Positions 52,714 to 60,854 of a DNA stretch of 64,000 nucleotides are shown here, in pieces. Under the pieces are notes generated by a model, which was not told the DNA's origin, searched no databases, and saw nothing but the letters and a program-made list of their open reading frames with translations. The DNA is from Qipengyuania sp. HL-TH1 (GTDB lineage Bacteria; Pseudomonadota; Alphaproteobacteria; Sphingomonadales; Sphingomonadaceae): contig NZ_CP142674.1 in the NCBI RefSeq assembly GCF_036365825.1, positions 62,001-126,000 on the forward strand, read 5' to 3'. The position numbers and the translations under genes are program-made. How positions within the stretch are numbered: the first letter of the stretch is position 1; the number at the start of each line of letters is the position of its first letter.

Positions 52714-52735
52714 GGTCCGATCGAGCGATCAGACC
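52714..52735 (-). terminator. Hairpin over the traA stop codon
   Basis: On the mRNA strand, arms 52735-52726 and 52723-52714 pair with one mismatch around a 2-nt loop and cover the traA stop. With 85 bp to traL, it could stabilise pilin mRNA or partly terminate transcription so that pilin is made in excess, as is usual for pilin genes. Confidence 0.45.
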
Positions 52736-53046
52736 GTGCCGGTGATCGTTGAGGTGACGATCGGCACGCCGGTGCCGGCACCGACGCCCACCCCGACCGG
52801 GATTGCCACTTGGCCGAGCGAGAAGCGTCCGGAGGCAAGCGCCACGATGCCGCCGGCGAGCGACAGCACGGTGATGATCTTACCGCCTGAGCCTTCGAGG
52901 AAGTCGGTGAACTGCGTTAGCGCGGTGTCGAACGTGGTGTCGGTACCGGCCATCGCGGCGTCGATCCCGAACACGCTCATCCCGGCCACTGCAGCCAGGG
53001 CGACGGCGAGGTTCGCGCCACCCTTTTTGAGATCGAGTGCTTTCAT
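52729..53046 (-). CDS. traA: TraA pilin precursor
   Basis: 105 residues from the ATG at 53046 (AGAAGGG about 7 nt upstream). A long leader (MKALDLKKGGANLAVALAAV, then AGMSVFGIDAAMAG) fits pilin cleavage near AMAG. The mature pilin is about 65 residues with two hydrophobic helices (SGGKIITVLSLAGGIVALAS and QVAIPVGVGVGAGTGV) and an end typical of cyclised or acetylated pilins. It is the first gene of the transfer operon; the promoter must lie in 53047-53397. Confidence 0.85.
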   Translation of the reverse strand: MKALDLKKGGANLAVALAAVAGMSVFGIDAAMAGTDTTFDTALTQFTDFLEGSGGKIITVLSLAGGIVALASGRFSLGQVAIPVGVGVGAGTGVPIVTSTITGTV

Positions 53047-53397
53047 TGTCTTTCCCTTCTGGTTTGACGAACAGCGCGATGCGCCAAGACCAGAAGGGAA
53101 GAACGGGAACCTTTTCTCAACCAATTCGTCGCAAGGACTGACCTTTCAAGGTGCGAATCGCGCTTTGTCGATCCGACTGGTCAAAAAGACTGCACCACTA
53201 GGGATTAAATAATAAACCGGGTGGCATTCCGTTTGGGATCTATTGGCACGGAATCAGGACCACCCCGGAATGAACGCGGGTATGGCTGGCCTGTATGCAG
53301 CGCCGACTCTCAAGGCTAGACACAAAGCTGATTCAACGACGGTTCGACTCGCAGACTGATCGCACCCGAAAGAGAATCCAGGGGGCGAGGAAGCGTC
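53047..53397. promoter_or_regulatory. Control region between traA and the plus-strand regulators
   Basis: 350 bp without a confident gene, from which the transfer operon (left) and a plus-strand gene (right) diverge. An AT-rich core (GGGATTAAATAATAAACC near 53200) and a nested inverted repeat (53217-53268) are present. It is the best candidate location for the tra promoter and possibly an origin of transfer, though no relaxase gene is near. Confidence 0.5.
53217..53268. repeat. Nested inverted repeat upstream of tra operon
   Basis: Outer arms CCGGGTGG (53217-53224) and CCACCCCGG (53260-53268) differ by one inserted base. Inner arms ATTCCGT (53226-53232) and ACGGAAT (53248-53254) are perfect. 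The 50-bp structure is just upstream of traA and could be an operator or part of an origin of transfer. Confidence 0.5.
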
Positions 53398-53766
53398 ATG
53401 TCGAGCGACAGCGAGGTTGTGCACGAGTTGCTGCTGGGCGAGCAGCCATTTGCAATTATTGCGGAAGCGATCCGCGTGCTAACCGTCGAACGGTTGAAAT
53501 TTCAGCGGCTTAGAGACGTGATTCTTGAGGCGATCAAAGATCCCCCGAAGCCAATGGATGAACAGGTTGCGTTGTTCAAGAACCAGTTCCCACTCGATGG
53601 CCACGTAAGAATTTATCTTCGCTTGTCCCGATCGCTCAATTCCGAACTGGAAGCGCTCAAAATGGACCTATGCCAAAAACTGGATGAGAACTGCGGTGTA
53701 CGTGAGACGGTTATCTTCTGTGCATTGTCGATCGCCCAGAGGAAAGATTCCACTTGCCACGGTTAA
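53398..53766 (+). CDS. Hypothetical protein beside tra operon
   Basis: 122 residues: SSDSEVVHELLLGEQPFAII, then FQRLRDVILEAIKDPPKPMD and YLRLSRSLNSELEALKMDLC. Helical, soluble, with no motif I recognise. GGAAG precedes the ATG by 4-5 nt. By position opposite the transfer operon it may be a regulator of transfer, but that is inference. Confidence 0.6.
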   Translation: MSSDSEVVHELLLGEQPFAIIAEAIRVLTVERLKFQRLRDVILEAIKDPPKPMDEQVALFKNQFPLDGHVRIYLRLSRSLNSELEALKMDLCQKLDENCGVRETVIFCALSIAQRKDSTCHG

Positions 53767-53815
53767 GGGCTTTTGCGCAGTATGCATTTGCATAGGTCGC
53801 GTTTAGGGAGGGATC

Positions 53816-54307
53816 ATGCGCGAGGGATCGAACACCGTGGTTGTCGGACGCTGTGATCAGCTCCAGCGGGAATACGCTGTTCTCATCCGACGACAAATGG
53901 AGAAGCGCGGATTGAGCGTGCGGAAACTCGCAGAACGAGGTGTCATTCGTCAAAGCCATCGCAATCGCTTTTTTGACCGCATTGCCCAGGGCACATTGCC
54001 GCTTGCGGAATTCCATGCGGTGACCTCGCATTTGGAGATCGATCCTATCCGTGCGGCAATCACCGTACAGTGTTTTACCGATGCAACATCCTACGAGGAC
54101 CCATGCTGCGAAACCTCAGCCATGGTGGCAGTTGCCATGGCGACGCACCTTCCTGAGGAACTGGCTGCCTGCGAAGGTAATTTCGAAACCATCCGGAGCG
54201 AACTTTGCGACGGTATAGCGAAGAACACTTCCTCGGCCATTGCCAAGTATCATCGCAAGCTGGAGGAAAGGCGCAATGGCGCCGACTTCGATTTCGCCTA
54301 CGGCTGA
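53816..54307 (+). CDS. Helix-turn-helix (XRE-like) protein
   Basis: 163 residues. Near residues 20-65, LIRRQMEKRGLSVRKLAERG, then IRQSHRNRFFDRIAQGTLPL is an XRE-type helix-turn-helix (RxxMExxGLSvxxLA...G). The rest is helical with cysteines (YEDPCCETSAMVA). The spacing from the upstream gene (50 bp) suggests one transcript. It is a plausible regulator of the conjugation genes; the effector is unknown. Confidence 0.65.
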   Translation: MREGSNTVVVGRCDQLQREYAVLIRRQMEKRGLSVRKLAERGVIRQSHRNRFFDRIAQGTLPLAEFHAVTSHLEIDPIRAAITVQCFTDATSYEDPCCETSAMVAVAMATHLPEELAACEGNFETIRSELCDGIAKNTSSAIAKYHRKLEERRNGADFDFAYG

Positions 54308-54355
54308 GCATTTCGACCAGCGAAATCAGAGATCAGTTGCGGGAGGGGTTCTTCG

Positions 54356-54631
54356 GTGAACGAGTCTGCCCTGATAGCTTGGACATCGCTCTACATCGCG
54401 GTCGGCATAATGGCCATCCTCTGCGCACTACTAGCTTCAATCGTCACCGCTTGCGACTGGCGTAGCGGTAACTGGAAGCCGTCCATCACCACCAAGTTCG
54501 ACAAGCTCTTGCTGTTGCCGAAAATCTGGTTCCGCTGGCAGCTCAATTATCTCAAAGGCGCACCGGCGATTCTGCTCATTGCGCTCTACTACGCTTGGTC
54601 GATCGGATTTTCAGTCTTCTGGGATTTCTGA
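54356..54631 (+). CDS. Small membrane protein
   Basis: 91 residues from a GTG (GGGAGGGG about 8 nt upstream). A strong helix (WTSLYIAVGIMAILCALLAS, then IVTAC) and a second near the C-terminus (APAILLIALYYAWSIGFSVF) flank a basic middle. Unknown family. It overlaps the end of the convergent transglycosylase gene by about 20 bp. Confidence 0.6.
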   Translation: MNESALIAWTSLYIAVGIMAILCALLASIVTACDWRSGNWKPSITTKFDKLLLLPKIWFRWQLNYLKGAPAILLIALYYAWSIGFSVFWDF

Positions 54632-55486
54632 TGGGCGGACAAACCTCGCCAGCCGTACCTTCCGAAAGGGGTTGCCCGGGGGCATTGCTGAGGCTGCGCG
54701 GTGCACGGTGTTACCTTGCTGGACAGAGCGCATTATTGTGGACACGTAAGCGCGGGTCTCGCGAAAGGGTGGAATCCCGTTATACTGCTCCACTCGCCCA
54801 GGTCCCGCATTATATGCGGCCAACGCCAATTCCCATTTGCCGAACCGATCGAGTTGCATACGGAGATAGCGCGCACCGCCCGCAAGGTTTTGCTGCAGAT
54901 CCCACGGATCGACAACGCCCAGATCGTCGGCCGTGCCCGGCATCAATTGCGTCAGTCCCATCGCTCCGGCATGGCTTCGCGCATACGGACGGTAGCGGCT
55001 TTCCTGGGCCACCAGGGCATCGAACAGTCTGACGGGAACGCCGGCGGCACAAGCTGCTGAAACAATCTCCTGAAAATATAGCCGACGTCGATATTGCGCC
55101 TCGCTGCCGATGCCGTGCAGCGGGAAATAATCGACTTCGCCGCACCCGGGTGTCGCTTGACCGGCTCTTCGTATTTCCGGGCTAGGATCGAAGGTTGGAA
55201 GCCCCACCCTCATCCAATTGGGTACGTGCAGCGCAGCTTTAGCCGGAACAAATGGGGTCGATGGGCTGGCAGCAGAAGGCTCGCCAAACTCGACATTACG
55301 TCCGTCTTGCTCAAGCCCTTGCGAATGTGGCCTTTCCCGACCAATTGAAGTTGCCACCTCGGACCGAACCGTCGGGACAAGTATCTCGAACGCTTGCTGT
55401 CGAGACGACGTAAAACTTTCGATATGAACCTGTTGCGCGGAAGCTGGGCCGGACAGGGCCAAAACGGCAAAAAGAAGTTTTTTCAT
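54611..55486 (-). CDS. Lytic transglycosylase (SLT domain), conjugation-associated
   Basis: 291 residues from the ATG at 55486 (a further ATG at 55504 adds six). Signal peptide MKKLLFAVLALSGPASAQ, a linker to about 135, then the SLT domain: LFDALVAQESRYRPYARSHA (catalytic Glu in QESRY), GAMGLTQLMPGTADDLGV, ARYLRMQLDRFGKWELALAA and YNAGPGRVEQYNG. Such enzymes open peptidoglycan for a transfer apparatus (VirB1/P19-like). Its place at the edge of the tra region supports this, though it is transcribed on its own. Confidence 0.9.
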   Translation of the reverse strand: MKKLLFAVLALSGPASAQQVHIESFTSSRQQAFEILVPTVRSEVATSIGRERPHSQGLEQDGRNVEFGEPSAASPSTPFVPAKAALHVPNWMRVGLPTFDPSPEIRRAGQATPGCGEVDYFPLHGIGSEAQYRRRLYFQEIVSAACAAGVPVRLFDALVAQESRYRPYARSHAGAMGLTQLMPGTADDLGVVDPWDLQQNLAGGARYLRMQLDRFGKWELALAAYNAGPGRVEQYNGIPPFRETRAYVSTIMRSVQQGNTVHRAASAMPPGNPFRKVRLARFVRPSEIPED

Positions 55487-55504
55487 GACCATACCTTTCG
55501 GCAT

Positions 55505-55668
55505 GGTTTCCTATCGCAATCTCATCATAGAGGGGTTCTGCCAGACCGCAATGTCTAGCTCTGGTTTTCTTTCTCGAGAATGTCTGGTGCGTCAGATGGA
55601 AAAGGCAAAGACTGGGCCGATTGTTGACCGTCCTCTTTTGGTGAGAAATCGGCTAAAGCTACCGTCAA
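55505..55668. other. Region between the transglycosylase gene and the tRNA fragment
   Basis: A short stretch with no convincing gene (a 63-codon frame starting at 55485 has no protein character). It ends abruptly where tRNA sequence starts. Confidence 0.4.
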
Positions 55669-55721
55669 GCAGCTGACTCTTAATCAGCGGGTCCTAGGTT
55701 CAAGCCCTAGTGCATCCACCA
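55669..55721 (+). tRNA. 3' part of a tRNA-Lys(CTT) gene, attachment-site candidate
   Basis: From GCAGCTGACTCTTAATCAGC on, the sequence is the anticodon arm (loop CTCTTAA, anticodon CTT), variable loop, T arm (CTAGG-TTCAAGC-CCTAG) and acceptor 3' strand TGCATCC plus ACCA. The D arm and the 5' acceptor strand (expected GGATGCA) are missing: the preceding sequence does not pair. A tRNA 3' end without its 5' part is the usual footprint of an element integrated at a tRNA gene (att site). The complete tRNA would lie at the other element end, outside this window. Confidence 0.85.
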
Positions 55722-56253
55722 TATTTCCCTTACACGTCAATCAGATACTAAGCTTGCGAGATCGGGCTATTGAGAGCATTTTTGGGCTAGGTAACTCTAG
55801 GTAGCAGCGCGCTAATCCGGCGCTGCAGTGCAGTGTGCGGTTCATGGCCGGCGCTCTGTCGAACTGAGCTTGAGCGGGTAGTCGGCTCACCTTTCCGCCA
55901 GCGGCGCGCGCTGGGATGGCAGCTTGGAAACTCAGGCAGCGCGGTGTCGTGCTGACGGCTAGGCCGCCCGAGCTTCGATCCAGAGCGCCCGATGGACAAG
56001 AAAGACGCCCTTGGCTGGATTCCCTGCCGGCTCGGATACGCCCCATGGACGGTAAGAACGGTCAAATGGTTATTCGTGGAGGCTAAGAGCAGATTGGGGC
56101 CAGGGGCGCGATAGGCTTGGTTTTCGAACCGTCAGTCGCCCAGCACCCGCTCGATAGCGGTATCGACACTGGTCCGATCACCGCACCGCTGAGCGCCTAC
56201 CGCCGATCCGGTTTGCGCTCTGTTCCTTCGAGCAATACTATCGTCATCTGACG
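55722..56253. other. Region with no recognised gene after the tRNA fragment
   Basis: About 530 bp with only short, shadow-like open frames. On the minus strand, VGAQRCGDRTSVDTAIERVL (near 56200-56135) may be a small gene remnant. I see no RNA gene or repeat. Confidence 0.4.
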
Positions 56254-57084
56254 CTAAAGCATCTCGAGTGGACGGCGGTCGCGTGGCCGGGGAAATGCCG
56301 CGTCGAGTGTCGCAAGGTCGGCATCGGAGAGGACGATATCTGCGGCTGCGCGGTTCTCCCGCACATGTGCGATCGAACTCGCTTTCGGGATGGCGATGAG
56401 ACCATCGTGCCGCAACGTCCACGAAAGTGCGACCTGCACAGGGGTTGCGCCAACCTGGGCCGCTACTTTGTCGAGGGCGGGATGGCTTGTGAGGCGTCCC
56501 TGCTCGACTGGACTATACGCCATAACCGGTATGTTATGCTCGGCGAGCCACGGCAGCAGATCCAATTCGGGCCCTCGCCGGACCAGATTGTAAAGGATCT
56601 GATCGGTCACGCAGCCATTCCCGCTGGCAGCGACAAGCTCGTCCATATCGTCGGTATCGAGGTTGCTGACCCCCCAATGCCGAATCTTCCCTGCCGATTT
56701 CAGCGCCTTCATTGCCTCCACGGTCTCAGCGAGCGGCACCGATCCCCGCCAGTGGAGAAGGTAGAGGTCCAGCCGGTCGGTGCCGAGCCGCTTCAGGCTC
56801 GCCTCGCACGCACCGGTAAGGCGGGAGCGCGATGCGTTCTGCGGATATGCCTTGCTGACGAGGAACAACTGGTCGCGAACGCTGCCCAGCGCCTCGGATA
56901 TCAGCGTTTCCGCCGCACCATCGCCATACATTTCGGCGGTATCGATGAGCGTCATGCCCAGTTCGACACCGGCGCGTAGCGCGGCGATCTCATCGGATCG
57001 GCGCTCGGCACGTTCGCCCATCTTCCAGGTGCCTTGACCCAGTGAAGGAACCACTTCCCCGCCGGGCAATGTCACGTGTTTCAT
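56254..57084 (-). CDS. Aldo/keto reductase
   Basis: 276 residues, a normal AKR length. The catalytic tetrad is present: Asp48 and Tyr53 (DTAEMYGDG), Lys78 (VSKAYPQ) and His111 (YLLHWRG). The (beta/alpha)8 order continues with WGVSNLDTDDMDEL, QILYNLVRRGPELDLLPWLA, VMAYSPVEQG and the NADPH-site AIPKASSIAHVREN. It reduces aldehydes or ketones with NADPH. GGAGG and GAAAG lie upstream of the ATG at 57084. The TetR gene is 75 bp upstream on the same strand and probably controls it along with the divergent MDR gene. Confidence 0.92.
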   Translation of the reverse strand: MKHVTLPGGEVVPSLGQGTWKMGERAERRSDEIAALRAGVELGMTLIDTAEMYGDGAAETLISEALGSVRDQLFLVSKAYPQNASRSRLTGACEASLKRLGTDRLDLYLLHWRGSVPLAETVEAMKALKSAGKIRHWGVSNLDTDDMDELVAASGNGCVTDQILYNLVRRGPELDLLPWLAEHNIPVMAYSPVEQGRLTSHPALDKVAAQVGATPVQVALSWTLRHDGLIAIPKASSIAHVRENRAAADIVLSDADLATLDAAFPRPRDRRPLEML

Positions 57085-57159
57085 GTGCTTTCCTCCTATG
57101 AGATGAGTTCGACTGTTCGGTCGCGGGAGGCGGATTGGCAGATAACCACCTCTTAACGA

Positions 57160-57780
57160 TCATATCGCGGCCGGCCATCGATCAAGTGCCATTTTAGCGA
57201 TGGAGAGCAGTTCGTTGATCGTAGCGCCATCGCGCGCCTGAACGGACATGCCTTCCATAACCGTATTGATGAATTTGCCTAGCACGGCCGGATCGGCGTT
57301 GGCCGCAAGCTCGCCCTGCGCGGCGCCGCGTTGCAGACGCTCGATCAGGAGGGCCTCCGCCGCGAGACGCTTGTCTCGCAGCAGGCATTCGATGGCCGCG
57401 GACGCCGGCGAAACGGCTGCCGCAGCCGAATACATGAAGCAGCCGGCCGGCGTTCCAGGTTCCGAGAATGATGACGCCGCTCGTTCCAGCAGGCCTTTGA
57501 CGGCCTCGTAGGTGGACAACGCCGGATCGTTAATGGGTGCATAGAGGTGGACGCTGAACGTCGCGGCGTAGCGCTCGATCACCGCCGCAAACAGCCCCGC
57601 CTTGTTGCCAAACGCCGCATAGAGACTGGCGGCGGCGACGCCAGTCTCCGCCACCAGATCGGCCATCGATGTCGCCTCGTAGCCGCGCTGCCAGAACAGC
57701 CGCACCGCCTTGTCGAGCGCAGCGTCAGTGTCGAACACACGAGGGCGACCTGCGCGGCGACGGGCTTTCGTCTCTGTCAT
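57160..57780 (-). CDS. TetR/AcrR-family regulator
   Basis: 206 residues. The N-terminal HTH (about 18-62: FDTDAALDKAVRLFWQRGYE, then TSMADLVAETGVAAASLYAA and FGNKAGLFAAVI) is typical TetR. The ligand domain includes LSTYEAVKGLLERAASSFSE and GCFMYSAAAAV, where a single Cys (GCFM) could sense electrophiles as in NemR/YjdC-like regulators; that is inference. It diverges from the MDR oxidoreductase gene at 57877 and lies upstream of the AKR gene, both likely targets. Confidence 0.9.
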   Translation of the reverse strand: MTETKARRRAGRPRVFDTDAALDKAVRLFWQRGYEATSMADLVAETGVAAASLYAAFGNKAGLFAAVIERYAATFSVHLYAPINDPALSTYEAVKGLLERAASSFSEPGTPAGCFMYSAAAAVSPASAAIECLLRDKRLAAEALLIERLQRGAAQGELAANADPAVLGKFINTVMEGMSVQARDGATINELLSIAKMALDRWPAAI

Positions 57781-57797
57781 CTCTGGTGCACGATATG

Positions 57798-57853
57798 GAA
57801 CGATCGATAAATAATATCTTGAAACTGGTGGTTCGCCCCCTTACAGAACGATC
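57798..57853. promoter_or_regulatory. Direct repeats in the TetR/MDR intergenic region
   Basis: GAACGATC occurs at 57798-57805 and again at 57846-57853. Each copy is followed by AT-rich sequence and forms part of an imperfect palindrome (GAACGATCGAT, GAACGATCATTC). They flank the divergent promoters and are candidate TetR operators. Confidence 0.45.
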
Positions 57854-57876
57854 ATTCAATAATCAAGGAGTTTCCA

Positions 57877-58866
57877 ATGAGCCGCATTGTCCGTATCCAC
57901 GAATATGGCGACGCCAGCGTCCTCAGGATTGAAGATGTGGAAGTCCCCGCGCCCGCGGCCGACGAAGTGCAGATCGCGGTGAAGGCGATAGGCATAAACC
58001 GCGCCGAGGTGATGTTCCGCAACCATGCCTACCTTCAGGAAGCCGAGTTCCCGAGCCGCCTTGGCTATGAGGCTGCCGGCACCGTCGTTACGGTCGGCGC
58101 GGACGTGACCGGGATTGCGGAAGGCGAAGCCGTCAGTGTCATCCCCCCGCTCGATATCGCGCGCTGGGGCACTTATGGCGAGGTCGCCAACGTGCCCGCC
58201 CGCGTCGTCGTCAAGCATCCGGCGGCGCTGTCGTTCGAGGAAGCGGCGGCCGTGTGGATGCAGTATGTCACCGCCTGGGGTGCGCTGGTGGAGCAGGCGA
58301 AACTCGGCGAGGGCGATTTCGTCATCGTCACTGCTGCCTCCAGCAGCGTCGGCCTTGCTGCCTTCCAGATTGCGCGGATGGTCGGCGCGACGGTGATCGC
58401 GACGACGCGTACCGGCGCCAAGCGCCAGGACCTGATCGATGCCGGCGCACATCATGTCGTCGCGACCGAGGAAGAGGATCTGGTAGCGAGGGTTATGGAG
58501 ATAACCGATGGTCAGGGTGCGCGCGTGGTGCTCGATCCGGTCGGCGGCCCGTTGCTCGAACTTCTGGCGGCGAGCATGGCGCGCGGCGGCATCCTGCTCC
58601 AATATGGCGCGCTCAGCGACAAGCCGACGCCGTTCCCGTTGTTCTCAGTGCTGGGCAAGAGCCTCACGCTCAAGGGTTATATCTACAGCGAGATCGTCTC
58701 GGACGACGCTGCCCTCGATCGCGCCAAGGCGTTCATCGTGGCGGGTCTGGAATCGGGCGCGCTCAAGCCGCGGATCGCGCGCACCTTCCCGCTCGACGCC
58801 ATCCAGGACGCGCACCGCTTCCTCGAATCGAACGAACAGATCGGCAAGGTCGTCGTTACGGTCTGA
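57877..58866 (+). CDS. MDR-family zinc-independent oxidoreductase (quinone-reductase-like)
   Basis: 329 residues. Opens MSRIVRIHEYGDASVLRIED, typical of the quinone oxidoreductase group of MDR proteins. INRAEVMFR and LGYEAAGTVVTVG mark the GroES-like domain; the catalytic and structural zinc cysteines are absent. The Rossmann domain has VIVTAASSSVGLAAFQIARM near 150 and VVLDPVGGPLLELLAASMAR near 220. NADPH-linked reduction of quinones or enones is likely. AAGGAG lies 8 nt before the ATG. It is divergent from and probably regulated by the TetR gene, and ends at a hairpin at 58877. Confidence 0.9.
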   Translation: MSRIVRIHEYGDASVLRIEDVEVPAPAADEVQIAVKAIGINRAEVMFRNHAYLQEAEFPSRLGYEAAGTVVTVGADVTGIAEGEAVSVIPPLDIARWGTYGEVANVPARVVVKHPAALSFEEAAAVWMQYVTAWGALVEQAKLGEGDFVIVTAASSSVGLAAFQIARMVGATVIATTRTGAKRQDLIDAGAHHVVATEEEDLVARVMEITDGQGARVVLDPVGGPLLELLAASMARGGILLQYGALSDKPTPFPLFSVLGKSLTLKGYIYSEIVSDDAALDRAKAFIVAGLESGALKPRIARTFPLDAIQDAHRFLESNEQIGKVVVTV

Positions 58867-58876
58867 CCGGCATACC

Positions 58877-58902
58877 GGGGGGAGTGAGCGATCGCTCCCC
58901 CC
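58877..58902 (+). terminator. GC-rich hairpin after the MDR gene
   Basis: GGGGGGAG (58877-58884) pairs with CTCCCCCC (58895-58902); the enclosed AGCGATCGCT is itself palindromic. Only TT follows, so it is a weak intrinsic or Rho-aided terminator. Confidence 0.55.
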
Positions 58903-59021
58903 TTCCCCGACAGAGGATCGGACCCTCGGCGCCCATGCCAAAGCTGCTCGTGGCGCAGGCTTGAGCATGGAACCTCACCCGATCAGAAAAACGCCCGGCT
59001 CTGTGCAGGATTGAAACTCCC

Positions 59022-59042
59022 CCCTGTATAGTATGCTGGAGC
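59022..59042 (+). promoter_or_regulatory. FrmR-type operator candidate
   Basis: CCCCCCTGTATAGTATGCTG lies about 20-40 bp before the frmR start. A C/G run beside TATA-rich sequence is the form of CsoR/RcnR-family (FrmR) sites, so the repressor probably controls its own gene. Confidence 0.55.
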
Positions 59043-59061
59043 GATTTCTCGGGGAGACGCG

Positions 59062-59352
59062 ATGCCACATTCATCAGAAGACAAGAAGCGCGCCATCACA
59101 CGCTTGCGGCGTATCAAGGGTCAGGCGGACGCTCTGGAACGCGCGATCGAAGCGGGGGCCGATTGCGCTCCCCTGCTGCAGCAAATCGTCGCCATGCGTG
59201 GTGCGACAAATGGACTGATGGCAGAAGTGATGGAGAGTCATCTCAGGGAAACATTCGGCGCGGGCGCAGATCGGGCCGTCGGAGGCGCAGGTGGCGATCT
59301 CGATGACGGCGTGGAGGGCGTCATGAAGATTTTGCGGACTTATCTTAAATGA
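59062..59352 (+). CDS. frmR: Formaldehyde-sensitive repressor FrmR (CsoR/RcnR family)
   Basis: 96 residues of three-helix CsoR/RcnR type: KKRAITRLRRIKGQADALER, AIEAGADCAPLLQQIVAMRG, ATNGLMAEVMESHLRETF. Cys35 and His60 are the FrmR sensor residues that are cross-linked by formaldehyde, and Pro/Met at the start (MPHSSEDKKR) matches the Pro2-Cys35 sensor site. It normally represses the formaldehyde detoxification genes until formaldehyde is bound. GGGGAG lies about 6 nt before the ATG. It is upstream of frmA on the same strand. Confidence 0.92.
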   Translation: MPHSSEDKKRAITRLRRIKGQADALERAIEAGADCAPLLQQIVAMRGATNGLMAEVMESHLRETFGAGADRAVGGAGGDLDDGVEGVMKILRTYLK

Positions 59353-59449
59353 CAATTTCAGGCTCATTTTCCTGCCCGTGTTCTCCCGCACCTGGAAGCC
59401 AGCCCCTGCTGCGGTCTCTAGTTTGAGATCCTCGTCAGGACACCTCTTG

Positions 59450-59491
59450 CATACTGGCAGGGAGTATGACAAGATACTCCCTGCCAGTATG
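59450..59491. promoter_or_regulatory. Perfect 18-bp inverted repeat upstream of frmA
   Basis: CATACTGGCAGGGAGTAT (59450-59467) and ATACTCCCTGCCAGTATG (59474-59491) are exact reverse complements around GACAAG. It lies 75 bp before frmA and 98 bp after frmR. It could be a FrmR operator (GGGAGTAT next to a G run), an mRNA hairpin, or both; no T run follows, so a plain terminator is less likely. Confidence 0.7.
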
Positions 59492-59515
59492 AGAATGTCG
59501 TCAAATTTGCGCTGA

Positions 59516-60676
<1,161 letters not shown>

Positions 60677-60854
60677 CCTGCCGATCCGAAGCGGCGCGAG
60701 GCGCTCTGATCGACAACTCGACCGTCATCATGGCCCGACCCCGGCCATGATGAAGCGCGCTCCGGCAAATGGGCCACGCGTCGAAATGCATTCATCTGTT
60801 ACCCGACTGTGATGAACCACGGGCCGCACGGGCGTATAGCGCAGGAAGACTGAA

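Noticed and set aside
55600..55721. A complete tRNA-Lys gene
   Set aside because: The 5' acceptor strand and D arm are missing, so only a fragment is present.
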